Assembly: GCA_009760855.2 (NCBI GenBank)
Contig: WPIO01000031.1
Span: 1,479,501 to 1,543,500 of the forward strand
Direction: 5' to 3'
Source of the DNA: Cristatella mucedo
Lineage: Eukaryota > Bryozoa > Phylactolaemata > Cristatellidae
DNA length: 64,000 nt
The first letter of the stretch is position 1. Each line of letters begins with the position of its first letter. The translations under genes were made by a program, and so were the position numbers. The notes below the pieces were generated by a model, which saw only the letters and a list, made by a program, of their open reading frames with translations, was not told where the DNA came from and ran no database searches. Shown in pieces: positions 10,304 through 23,000 of the stretch.

Positions 10304-10849
10304 ATAAAGGGAATTAAGGCATATCCAAGGGGAGGGGGCACCTAAGCCCAAACTACTGCCTGAACCGACAAGAACCTGGGCAGTGTTAAATGCTCGGCCC
10401 AGCACCGTCGCCTCTGCATTGCGGCATGGAGGTTAATATTGCAGGTTCCGTGCATGTGTGTGTGTGTGTGCGCACGCGTGCATGCATGCGTGGTCTGCAC
10501 TGCGGGAAATGCCCGGTGTACTTTCGTGTGAGCCATGGCTTTTGGTGAGCCTGGACTCGACTTTTGCCTCGGTGCAATAGCTCCTGCTCGGAGCTCACAG
10601 GCTCCTCGAGCTCATGAGGCCCCTGAGCTAACTTCGAGCCCGCGCGCAGTTTAACCGGAGGCCCTGCACTGGCGCCGTCCTCACACGTCGCGCGTTCCGC
10701 CAAGGGGGGGGGTGGGGGGAGGGGTGCCCTGGCTTGTATGGGGTCCGGTCGATCGTCGTAGCACCGCCCCATCCTCGTGCGCCGTCAATGTGAGCGAGGC
10801 TTGCGCAGCAGCTGCGTTGACCGTGCACTGCCGCTTTTTTCGCCCGCAG
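10304..10849. other. GC-rich region just upstream of the first recognised RARS1 exon
   Basis: From about 10340 the sequence is CpG- and G-rich, with a GT/GCA repeat near 10453-10490. It is a reasonable place for the RARS1 promoter and first coding exon. I found no ATG-led segment with a phase-0 donor that looks like an ArgRS N-terminus, so exon 1 is not assigned. The frame of exon 2 stays open upstream to an ATG at 10712, but a pyrimidine tract and CGCAG at 10834-10849 argue for a splice acceptor. Confidence 0.4.
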
Positions 10850-11008
10850 GAGGCTCGCGTGGCTGCGCTCGAGGCGGAGCTTAGCTGGCTGCAGAGCCTG
10901 CAGCCGAGCGACAGCGTCGCAGTGCCAGACGAGCTGGTCAGTGCTGACCTCGACGGCCTGAGGACAGAAAATGCCAAGCTAAGGTACCGAATTGCCATCT
11001 TGGAAAGG
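10850..11008 (+). CDS. RARS1: RARS1 exon 2 (first recognised)
   Basis: Acceptor CGCCCGCAG/GAGGCT; donor GAAAGG/GTAAGC. It encodes 53 residues, phase 0 to phase 0, with a heptad pattern ([12 protein letters not shown], then [17 protein letters not shown]) like the leucine-zipper arm of animal ArgRS. Confidence 0.9.
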
Positions 11009-14000
11009 GTAAGCTCGAGCTTCCTGTCAGCAGTCGATCGTCTGCTTGCCTCGTGCTTTCTAGGTCTCTTGCTCCACTGTTAGTGCCCTGCCTTCGCAGA
11101 TCCGTGTGTGTGTCTGTGTGTGTGTCTGTGTGTGTGCAGTGTGTGTTTGTGTTGTGTGACTTGCAATGACAGGGTTGCGCTGATCACAGCCACATTTTCG
11201 TGAATTGATTCACCCGTCCCGCTGTCGCTGCGGGATCTAGCCTTTTCATGGCAGCTTCCTCGGCCATTATTTCCAGAGCCTGTCGGAGGAAGCTGCGTCG
11301 ACGTCGGCCAGTGGGCAGCACATGCTCAGCCTGCAGACCGTCGTTTGCTCACTGTTCGACAAAGCTCTGCAGCGGGCGTTCGGACATGCAGGCGCCGCCT
11401 CTCAAGCGGCCGTCACCCCCAGCACGCTGGCCAAGTTCGGAGACTACCAGTGTAACAATGCCATGAGCTTATCGCAGGCAAGGCGTCACCGTCATTTCGG
11501 TTGTCCTTCATTCCGGCTGTCTGTCATTCTATCGGCAGGCAAGCGCCGGCGGCATCGGTGCATGCCCCGACATGCCCGTGGTCGCACTCACAGGGCTGCA
11601 GTGCCTTGGCGAGCAACACCCACCGATTGTTTTGGATTTGCAGAGCCTGAAGAGTCAAGGCAAGACCGTTTCGCCTAGGGACATCGCCCAGCAGATCGTT
11701 GCCAACTTGCCCGCTAACAACGTTGTCGACAAAGTAAGTACCTGCAATCTCAGTGTGGTCTTCCCACCCAGTACTAATACCCACAGTACTGCCCACTCAC
11801 TCACTCACTCACTCACTCACTCACTCACTCACTCACTCACTCACTCACTCACTCACTCACTCACTCACTCACTCACTCACTGCTCACCTTATCCGGCTTA
11901 TGCTGCACGTGCAGCTGGGTGGCCGCTTGGCATCTTTTGGCACACTAGGTCCGCCACTTTGTCACATTCCTATCTTCCACGGCCACTCGGCATTTCCAGG
12001 TTGAAATTGCTGGACCTGGCTTCATCAACATACATCTCAGTAAAGCTTTTGTCATCCAGCAAGTTTCTGATCTGCTGACCAAAGGTGTCAGGCCGCCCTT
12101 CATCGAAGGAGGCCGAAAGCGGGTCGTCATTGATTTCTCCTCGCCGAACATTGCCAAGGAAATGCACGTCGGTCACCTTAGGTAAACGTCAGAGTGGCAG
12201 TCGAGTGTGTCACCTACGGTGTCGTCGTATTTTCGACATTGCCAGTTTGCAGACGGCTGGCCTCATGCGAGCATTGCTGTACGTGATGTCTTTGAGCCTG
12301 CTGCAGGTCTGCTGCACCTATCCGCTGGTATCGTAAGCAGTATCTTTGGGATCTCCGTCCCGTAGACTTCTTGTCGTATGCTTGTGTGCATGTGTGTGTG
12401 CATGTGTGTGCGTGTGCATGTGTGCATGGTTAGCTGAGCGGCTGTAGCACGAGCATTGCCGGCAGCTGTGAAGAAGAGTGCCTGTCCTGGTGGTTTTCGT
12501 TTTCCTTTTTTGCCGTCATCGGGTCTACCAGCCAGCTGCATCGAAGCGTAGCCACGTACTGCTCGAGGAGGCTGGCATTGCATGGTGGCAAACGCTCTCC
12601 TGCCTATTCATAAACTCACTCATAAACGACCATTAGCTAAGGTAGCACATTAGAAACTACTAAAAATGCATTAGCAAACGTGGATAAGGTATGTTCACAA
12701 AGAACGTGTCAACATATGTAGCAAGCTAGCTGAACTTCTTTTAAAAACATAAACGTAAACAATACACAGCCATTACCGAGGAAGCATCCCGTAAAAACCA
12801 TTAGCAATAGCGTCCTACAATAGTTGCGAATGACTGGCTTGCTTTCTCGGACCCACACTTGTTAGCAACCTTGGGCTAAGGAATTAGAAATCAGTAATGG
12901 TTGACAAGGCATTAACAGTCGTTAACGATGCGTTTTCACGAAGAAGCATGTACATATTTAGTGAAACAGTATGTAAAAGCATTCACATTAACAGCCATTG
13001 CTAAGGAAGTTAAAGTGAGAAAGTCTGTCACGCCGAAAGATGGCGACTTGCATCATGTGGCAGGCACACTTCTGTCAATTGGTAAGATGGCGCAGCGGTG
13101 TCTTACGTGACGAATCTACTATGACTCACCAAAGCAAGTCTGCAGGATGTGAGCTGCTCTTTACTAAGGAAATACGTAAAGATCATCAATAGTACCAGTT
13201 AATCAGTAGCACTAACAACGAATGAGTAGTTTAGTTTGGGCTGAACACTGCCGATCTGACTAAGAAGCTGGACGATGAGTTTACCCAGAAGGGATTGACT
13301 AGCCGGCACTTCGGCCTTGGATTCGCTTAAAATGTGGATTGGCCGAGCACTGGCTTGTGTAGGGTTTGATTATATATGCACACGTGTGCTGTGATATTTA
13401 TACATTTTTGCTGTGAATATTTCACTCAAATTGCTCGATGCAGAAGTTCTCTTTCTGCATTGCATCATATTCTTTATCTTGTGTTCCAGATCAACCATTA
13501 TTGGTGATTGCTTGTGCAACTTGTGCGAGTTCCTTGGCTACGAGGTTTTTCGCATCAACCATATCGGCGACTGGGGCACACAATTCGGCATGCTTATTGC
13601 ACATCTACAGGACAGGTTCCCTAACTATTTGAACGTGTCCCCACCAATTGGAGACCTTCAGAGTTTCTACAAGGTACTCTGCAGTCTGCTGCATTCTGCA
13701 CTTTCATCTTTGAAAACTGGCTGCTAAGCTGGTTTGTTAAAAAAAATTGTCGTAAGTCGGCCGAGGGAGTAAATAGTAAGTTTATATAACGAAATTACCA
13801 CGTGGTTAATTTTGATAAGTAAAATGTGCCCTGGTTGTGACGTTGCATAATTTTGCAGTCTCATAATTGCGGCTACATGAGGCCTCATGTATTCGTGAGG
13901 TCTGGTACAGGGTGCGCCTTTACGGCACGCCAGGTGAGACGGTTGCTTTTCATGACCTCGATCCCGAGGTCGTGGGTTCGAATCCTGCGATGGGCGATCC

Positions 14001-17000
14001 TTTATCATCACTGCAAGCGGTGGTGATAGCTGCCAAGGCTCTTCTGTTGCTATAAAAAAGAGGCTGTTAAACCAGCTAGTATTGTTTGTTAGGAGCATTA
14101 AATATCACTGAGAATTGCTTCGTTTCCCTTTTTTTGCTGTGTGCACTATATGCACTATGGGTCACTCTTTTCGAACTAGAATTTTTCTGATTCCCGTCAA
14201 CCATTGCTTTTAAGGAATCAAAGAAGCGATTTGATGGAGAAGAAGAATTTAAGAAAAGAGCCTATGCTGCCGTCGTGAAGCTGCAGAGCCATAATCCAGA
14301 CCACATAAAGGCATGGAACCTCATATGCGATGTCTCTCGAATGGGTATGTGCAACAGAATTGCTATTGATTGTGGTAACTATGTGGTCACAGTGTCGGTC
14401 GGATATACGTAGTGCTATGAATGGAAGTTGAGAGCCATGTCTGCCGATCTTGGCATAGATCAGTCCTTTATTATAACTGTGTGTAAGATGAGATGCTGCT
14501 AGATTTGTCTGGGCAGCCTCTTTTATGTAGCTGCTGAAGAGCCTTGGCGGCTATCAAACGCTCGTAATGGGCAATAGAGATCACCTGATGCAGGATTTGA
14601 ACTTGGACATGGGTCATGAAGTTCGAGGACCTTACCCATAGGCTTAGATACAGTGGCAGTGTATTGCTGTTATCAGAATAAGTTGCTTAAAATTTGTCAG
14701 CTGTTGTACCTACCGGTCATCGTGAACCTAACTTTTAATTGTGGCTTGGTTGTAAGCTATGTATGCCTGACTGGGTCAGGCATACATAGTGTACACCGTT
14801 GATCTGTGAATTTTGGGGGTATTGGATAAAAGTTCGACTCTACTTTCGTCAAGCTTGGCTATCTATGTATATGAGCATTTGTCACTTGATTGGGTAGCCT
14901 CCCAGAATTTGATTCTGAACAGGCCAGCTTTTGAACCTGTCTCTTGGCCAAAGTTGGATTGAGGCCACCAATAATTAACGATCTTCACATTTGAGGGTTA
15001 GGTGGTGTTGATGATATGGTAATTTGGGGGAAGGTACGTAGCAACAGAGGCTGCAGCTTCCCATGACGTCGAGCCTTGTTGACACGAGCAAACTTTCTGG
15101 CTGCCAAGTTTACCATCTGGGTTGTGTCACTGGTCCTGCCCGAGCTGCACAGGGCTTATCGAGTTATCAAACCTACCACCTATTGTAGACTGTTTCTATT
15201 CCCCTCTTCAAGTTTGAAGGAACGTCCCGATCAGAAACCACAGAGCTAGCTAGCAATAGAAACTATGTCTGAAAGGACCTGCAGGAAGGATGGGTTTGAC
15301 ACCGCAGTGTGGTAGAGCCACGTGTAGCCCATAGTTTTGATTTGTGTTTACGTTAGAGAAGCTGCTCTTCTCTCATAATTAGATAACAATTTGGATAATA
15401 TTAAGGATACTTTTAATGACCCCTTTGACTGCATCTCAGCCGTACATAACATAATCTGCAATAAGTTGCGTGTGTACAGACAACCTAGGATCTGTTTCTG
15501 TAGGCCTGAGCACACTGGTAGTAGTAATAATAATCATCATCATTCATATAGCATATTAGAGAATTGATTCTCTTTGTGGGCACTGTAAACATGCTGGAGC
15601 CCAAGGTTAGATGTTTATAGTTCGTTGGCAACAGAAGCTTTCTTTCTGCAGGTCCTAGACCGGAAATCACTTCCACAATTCTTACGCAACAACGTCTACT
15701 CTCCTGCTGCCGACTAAGGCGCATCTTTTCCAGCCGTCCTGAGCTGCTACTTTCATTCTACTCAGTATTTCAACGGCTCTCCTGACTCAGCTGTGCTTCT
15801 CACTTTCTCTTTGTTGCGTGACATGAAGTCTCTTAGCTACCAAAAATTCGTACCGAAAGCCACTAACCCACATAGTCTTTATGGCGTTACAGATGGAGAT
15901 ATATTACATTAGTTATATAATTCCATTACTTTAAGCTGCTTGGCATTGTCTGTCGTAATTGTGGTTTGTGGAAGAGCTAAACGAAACTACTCTTTTCTAA
16001 GTTCCTTTGCTAGAGCACTGTTACAGTTGCCACGGCCTGCCAAGCGATGCACTGGTATTAGACAGCCTGTAGTGAGGCTAGTATGCGATCGGTGAGTTTA
16101 ACCGTCCTAACATCACCAATTTGCCAACTTTTCGAAAATAGTGCAAGTTGAAAATTCAGCAATAGAATGTTTGATCGTTTGAGTGGGCTTTATTAAGTCG
16201 GCTGATTCATGCAAGATCAAGGTTCTCCTCGCCAATAACAGGGGTCTGCCTCCAGCCTTCACGACTTAATGACCATCTTCCTTGTGGGAGGAGTGGCTCA
16301 GTTTCGTCCTTGGATTACCACCAAGTCTTTTTCATATTAACTGTCGAGGGCGTTGGCTGTTCGAGAAAAGCTATGGTCGTTTTTCTTAGACTAATATGGC
16401 TGCATGCCGGCAGGACTGCTTGAGTTCAGTGCGGGTCACTGAGTGTATGCTGTGGCTATCTGCAGTGGCAGAGCCAGGCTTTTTAGAGGCATGCCCTGCC
16501 GAAAATGATAAACGCAGTAGAAATCGCAAGTCTTTTATTTTACTCGTGAGCAGTGGCCATGCATAGATGTGTATGTGGTGATCTCATCATTCGTCACCAT
16601 CGTGGCCATTTCTTTCTCAACTTACAACACCATGGCGTCGTATAGGTAGTCCATAGTCCACATCCATCGTCATTCGAAAGCATGGCTTGATACATTTTAA
16701 TATGCTCAGCACATGTTCAGCCTTGGCAGTTGACACTGGCACTTGACTTGGCAGTTGACCCTATCCTAATGATGCTTATTGCTTCTTGCAGCGCAATTGC
16801 GCAATCCGTCATGCCTTTGTTGGTGCTGCTGGTGGACCACCAGTCGGGATAAGTGACCGCTTTGTACATGAGGTGGATGTGCACATCGGATATCAGTTTC
16901 TGACGAACCCTATTGGACAGCCAGGCGTCGGGGGGGGGGGTGCTGTCCATAGATATTAAGAGGGTGAGGTGAGAGCCACCATGGTGGTTTAAGACCTTAG

Positions 17001-20000
17001 CGCTTGTATCACCTGGAATAAAGCTAGTGGTGGCTAGTGCTGCTGCCGTTCTGTTTCCACTGCTGCAAACTCTCCGTGAAGTCCCAGTCCGGGACAATCC
17101 ACAGACGATGGCCTTTTCTATCAGGAGGCGCCCAACAGCCCGACCACAGGGGGGGGGGGGTGATAATCAACTGCCACCTGCCCCTACTTGGCTCAGCCAC
17201 TGGCTATCTGGTGACTCAGCATGTACCGCTATTCTCTTATATATGTATTATTACTTTCCATGGGGTTAATACGTGTTCGAGGTCGGTTTATTGGCTGTGG
17301 AAACACCATAGCTCGGCAGCCTCTCAACAAAATCAAGGTTTGTTACCACGATAGTAAGTTTGACTTAAGTAAATCCAGGTTAAAGCCCTTCATTATTATT
17401 TTCGATTGAAACATGCGATAAGCTAATAAACTTTTGCAGCCGATCCCAAAAGAGTAGGCCTATGGAGGAAGTATATGGAGTATAGTATGGAGTAAGTGGC
17501 CATCAGTCCAATGCTTTTCGTTTATAGCTTTGCTTTATCAAATTTCTTACCGTGGACTCGTGATGATGTTAGATTCAATTGGACTTTGCCGTCATAGGAA
17601 AGACAAACACTTTTTGGATCTGGCTATCAATCTCCTTAGCACAGCATATCGTACTAACAAATGTGCACAGTGCTTTTGCTTTTTAGATAGTATTATATGT
17701 GTTCTGATGTCACTAAAATTCCTGCTTTTTTCAGGTTACTATGATACTGTATAGTACCAGTGATGTATATTTACTTCAGTCTATTTAGGATCAGTAGTTC
17801 CTGCTTTTTACCATTGTCGTGTCATGTTCGTTTTTCAGAATTTCAGAAAATATATGATCGCCTCAACATTAAGCTCACCGAGCGTGGTGAATCTTTCTAT
17901 CAGGAATTGATGAAAGAGGTCGTGGCAGAATTGGATGGTAAAGGTATGCAGCATGCCAATGCACCACATCTACTCGGCTCAAGTGTACTGACTCCTGCAA
18001 ACAGCCTGTAGCTAGCTAATAGGAGTGCTCGCAGAAGTACAGCACTAAGGTGGAATGTGTGACTTAATAAATGATGGGTACTGTCGGCATGTGCTGCGTG
18101 AAATCTTTTCAGCAGCTTGTCTCTCTATCTGCTGTGTGCGAAAACTTGTCTGCTGAAAAGTGTCTGTTTGTCTAGTATCTTGATCTGGATCCTTGATATG
18201 TCTTGGGGCTGGCTACCTTTACAAGCTTAGCTTAAAACTTGACAAGAATGCACCGGCATGAGTGGCATCCAGCTCTTCCGAAGCCAACTTCACTATGTGT
18301 GTTCGAGGCAATGATGGCAATGTTGTCTGGGCTCTCAGTTGATGAAGTTCGCAGATTCAGCCACAGCCACGCAAAGGCATCTCACAGCTTGCAATTGATC
18401 TGCGTGCTTAGCCGTCCTATTCATTGTTAAGAATTTGCGATCGGTCATTGGGATGCCTTCTTGCCGAGCTGTCTGCAATATGCTTGATGCATGTGCAGTG
18501 ATATCTGCTTGAGTGCACAGGAACTTCGCGATGTAGATCGATGACAGTGCCTGCTTCATTCAATTTCAGGTTTAACTCGTGTGGAAGATGGCCGAAAACT
18601 GCTCTTCTGTCCTGGTTGTGAGGTACCGCTGACATTGGTGAAGTCGGATGGTGGCTTCACATACGACACGTCAGATATGGCTGCATTACAGTACCGACTG
18701 AACCAGGACCGTGCGGACTGGGTCATTTATGTCGTTGACTCCGGACAGGTTCGCATGTGTGGCAGCTGAGATTCGTGCACTATTAAGCTGGGCATCGGGC
18801 CGCTCTTCGGCAGGCCTCAGTCTCTCCTCCAGTGGTGTGCTGCAGCCGGCACTCCCCGCTCGGGCGTACCAGTGCGCCGATCTGTGCATTCGCCACTGCA
18901 AGCTGGGGTGGGGGATGGCTGCTAAGGCTCTTCGTCTCCTTATATAATAGAGGCGCTGAATCGGCTAACTTGTACTTTTTGAAATTTACCTCTTAGTTTT
19001 GACCTCCTTTTCTACATTTTTTCTCAAATGTACTGCACATGCGATGTAAAGGCACGGTACGAGTAACTAGAGAAGACTGTTTGTTTTGAACACTATGTAT
19101 TAGTACGAGCAGCTATCCGGTTGTATTTCACTCTAAAGTCTGCCCGTGCAGTTTTGTTGGCCTGATTTAAGCTTAGCTCGTTATAGTTAGATTTAGTGAG
19201 TTCTGCCGGAGCATGCTTGGCTGTTGGCTTATGGGTGCCGTTGATTACTTCAGGTTATGCAAGGTATGTGACCCATGCCTTGGTGCTATCTGCGCTGATT
19301 TCACCCAATGGCAAAGGTGCTCGCTTCGACCAGGGTCAAGGTATTTGATAACTGGGGTCGTGGGCTCAAGCCCCGTGGCATATGTGAAACACCTGAATAG
19401 AGATTAAGTTCTCTTAGGGCGCTATACAAATGAATTATACAAGTGGATTAGATCTGGCTCTGTACTTGAATTTATCTTACTACTATGAGGCGTTCACTGT
19501 TTATGATTTTTATGGCACGGTATATCTCGTTCTGCTCTTTTGTAGAGCGTGCATCTTGAAGGCATTTATGCCGGCGGAAGGTTCGCTGGGTGGTACGACC
19601 CTGCCGAGAAGCGTGTGGTTCACGTAGGCTTTGGCGTGGTGCTCGGTGAAGACAAGTGAGTGGCTCATCAGCCAAGTGGGGATGCGTCTTGATGCCTCTG
19701 TCCTCCAAGAGTTTTGCCAGTTCCAGAATTTGGCTCTTGCACTTTATTTGTGCTGCCTGCCTTGCCTCCTTTTCACCACACTCGCACAGGCCTTGCTTTC
19801 GGTAGAGAGAGAGGGAGGGGGAATGCTGGCTCGGCTCTCTGTATAGCTGCCCGGAGTATGCACAATATATGACAGATCTGCTGGGCTTGTTTTAGGCTAG
19901 CAAAAGGTAGTAGCACTAGCTCTAGGCTCCCCCTCCCACCATCCGTTAAACCACGGTGCTGTGCATCAGCTTCTTCCGGCATGCTGTGCCACTTCCAAGG

Positions 20001-23000
20001 TAGACATGGCTAGCCAAAGAAATTTAACTTGTCAATCTTGTGAGGCACGGTTGCCAAGGGTCCTTGGGGGGATCTAACTTCTGTGAGCCTATCTCCACTC
20101 ATTGTGAAGGGTATGAATTGAGTTTTCTCCATTCAATGTGGCGTTTTCTGTAATCCACCGCTCACCTCGGCAGCCCATCAAGGCTAAGTTTGGCACTACA
20201 AATCGGGTTTCATTTTGTTGCCATCACAAGGAGCACTATCATCTAGCAGGAGGTACTGTGCTAGATGTTTTCACCGTGCTGAAAAATTTGGTGTGTTAGG
20301 CTGCTGCTGCTGTTGCCTACTCGTGCTGCTTCGGCCTGCTTCTGCAGTCTGTGCTATCAGCCTTTGGCTCAAAAGACTTTTGGCTCTCATGTTGTTTTTG
20401 AGCCTTGGATTAATTAATGGCTGTGTGGTGATAGAATTTTAAAAGAACACGACACTCCTACTTTTGTCGAGTAATGCATTCACTCGTGCAGGAAGAAGTT
20501 TAAGACGCGATCGGGTGACACGGTGAGGCTGGTGGATCTGCTGGATGAAGGCATCAAGCGCTCGGAACAGAAGCTTCTTGAAAAGGGCAGGGACAAGGTC
20601 GGTCACGTGATGCTTGCATCGCCATGCAGCAGCGACCAACCAGCCATTGCGAGGCATACAGCGGCTGCGGGGTGGGGCAGTGCACCAATTCCCGGTCACA
20701 TGCTGCCATTCTGCTTGTACACATCTCTGCTGACTGCATCTAGGTTCTGACACCGGAAGAACTCGTCAAGGCGAAGGAAGCCGTCGCTTACGGCTGCATT
20801 AAGTACGCCGACCTGAGCCACCACCGGCTGTCTGACTATGTGTTCTCTTTCGACAAGGTGAGCCGTCGCGAGTTTCGACTCAGCTGCTGCGTCGTAAAGC
20901 GTCGCGCAGCAGTGAGCCGTCGTCGTCACGCGGCTCGTGCAGAGCGCTGGCTCGCGCAGGCTCACCGCTCGGCCGCTGGCGCGGTGACGTCCGTTGTTTC
21001 AGATGCTCGACGACAAAGGCAACACGGCACCCTATTTGTTGTATGCCTACACCCGTATCAGGTCAGCTGCCCGCCAGCACCGTGCTCTCGTGCTTTCTCG
21101 CTTTCTGCTTGGCCAGTTTTGGCAGCTGCAGCGGCGGTCGTGCGCACACTCGAGTCGCGCTAGTGTCCGCCCCCGCCCCCCCCCCCCCCCCCCCCCCCCC
21201 GTTGACTGACGCTTGGCCGCCGTGGTCCCTCCAAGGTCCATAGCTCGGCTGGCGGGCGTCAGCAATGAGGAGCTGCAGCAGGCCGCCGCCTCGGGCCCGG
21301 CCGCCGTCTGTCTCGACCACGAGAAAGAGTGGAAGCTCGGCAAATGCCTCCTTCGGTTCGCTGACGTCATCGGCAAGGTCACGGCTGAGCTGCTGCCGAG
21401 CGCGCTGTGCGAGTACTTGTATGAGCTATCCTCGGTGTTCACCGAGTTCTACGACAGCTGCTACTGCGTCGAAAAAGACAAGGAAACAGGTGACTGGCGC
21501 TTGTGACTCGGGGTGCATGACTGGAGCAGAAGGCAAAGAGTGCACTGTCGCTGCGGTTCGTTTCCTTGACTCCGGCTCTCGGTATCGATGATAGCCGAGT
21601 TGGCCGCCGCGAGCACTGCAGTCGGCCTAAAGCAACTGCGCACCAGACTGTGCTCGCCTTCGTGCTATGCCACTGCCGCCGGGCGCCTCTGTCCGGCCTG
21701 CGCATCTGCCGGCCTGCCAGTTGCACTTGTCTCTGTCCTAACTTCGTTGTGTGGCTTCTAATCGCCATCAACATGGACGAGCCTGCTCTGTTCCCCTCCT
21801 CCCCCAAACTGCGATCGGTGACTGATTTGATTTGGACGTGAACTTTGACTGTTTGTGGGTGCGACGTAGCCATGCTGTATCACGTGATTCCTTGCTCTGC
21901 ACAGTGACGATAACGATTACGGCCTTATGGCATTTGCTGGACGTGACTCGAGCCCTACCTGGCTGTCAAGAGACAACTGCCGTCCCCTGTAAACTAGGCC
22001 TATCATGCCCCCCTTAGCCCTCTCCCCAGGGGTACGGTAGTCACTCTTCATGACCCGGGTCGTATGTACAAGTCTTTCGGCAGGCAAGCCTTTATTGCCC
22101 ACCTCAAGGGTTGGTGATATTCTATGAGTCACTAACACGCCTGCATATTGCCACCGCAGCGATCGGCTTCGAAATGCTTCTGCCTTAATAACTGCTCCTA
22201 AGCTAGATTCGAGGTCACCTCCTCATAATGCAAACCAAAATATGTCACTAAGGCGAAGCTAGCTGTTGGATTTATTACCATTCGATCATGCTTCCTTTGC
22301 AGCATATGTAAAGTGCCTGAAAAGAGATTAAGTTCACAGAGGGTGCTGCACGAATGTGTTGTTGTTATTGTTATTACCCACGTAGAGTCCTAGCAGTAAC
22401 CCACGTGCTCACCACAAGTGCCTTTCATTTTACTAAGTAGGGATGGATCTCGTTGGTCGAAGAAACTGATTCCTGGCTTCCGGCACCCTGAGGCCAGCAT
22501 CTTACTTGTTGCTTATTCCAACTTGTATCATATCTTTCGCCACCAGTTTGCAAGATTGTGCACGGCTCGGCTTGGCTAGCCGTCGTGTCGACTTTTATTC
22601 TTCATTCGTGATTGCCAACTATGTCATCTCTTGGCCGGTCTGTCACGTATAGCTTCACAAACCACGATGACTAAATGACTTTTGCTTTCTGTGAGTTTTC
22701 TCTTGCCAGTTCAGAATCAAAGTTGGTAGTGACACCTGTCCCGTAAAAGTGCATTGTCGTTTGGCATGCCTCTGGTGCTCAGCTGGCAAGCTTCGGCAGA
22801 AATTGGCACCATCTGTCAGGATTATGGGTGTTACTTGTGTCCTCTGATTGCATTTCTCAAATACCAGCAGAAAAATTGCATACCTCACATGCCAGCAGGA
22901 AAATTATTGAATTGTTCATTATTTTGTCTCGATCATGCCATATCAGCATCCTAAAATTGTCATCTGCCTGCATTGGTCAGGCGTCAGCAGCCTTAAGGCC

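Noticed and set aside
11572-12078. 168-aa Ser-Leu-Thr-His repeat protein
   Set aside because: It reads through RARS1 exon 4 into the (ACTC)n repeat of the intron; the donor at 11734 and the protein family limit the exon.
13975-13990. tRNA gene at the GGTTCGAATCC boxes of the SINE-1 copies
   Set aside because: The A and B boxes fit RNA polymerase III promoters, but no cloverleaf with paired acceptor ends can be drawn, and the same unit recurs with SINE bodies.
16717-17097. 126-aa minus-strand protein in the RARS1 intron
   Set aside because: It runs across a G run and has no known motif or splice support; most likely chance.
20492-20530. Loss of the KMSKS motif in RARS1 as a defect
   Set aside because: Eukaryotic ArgRS enzymes normally lack a canonical KMSKS; KFKTRSG matches the active human enzyme.
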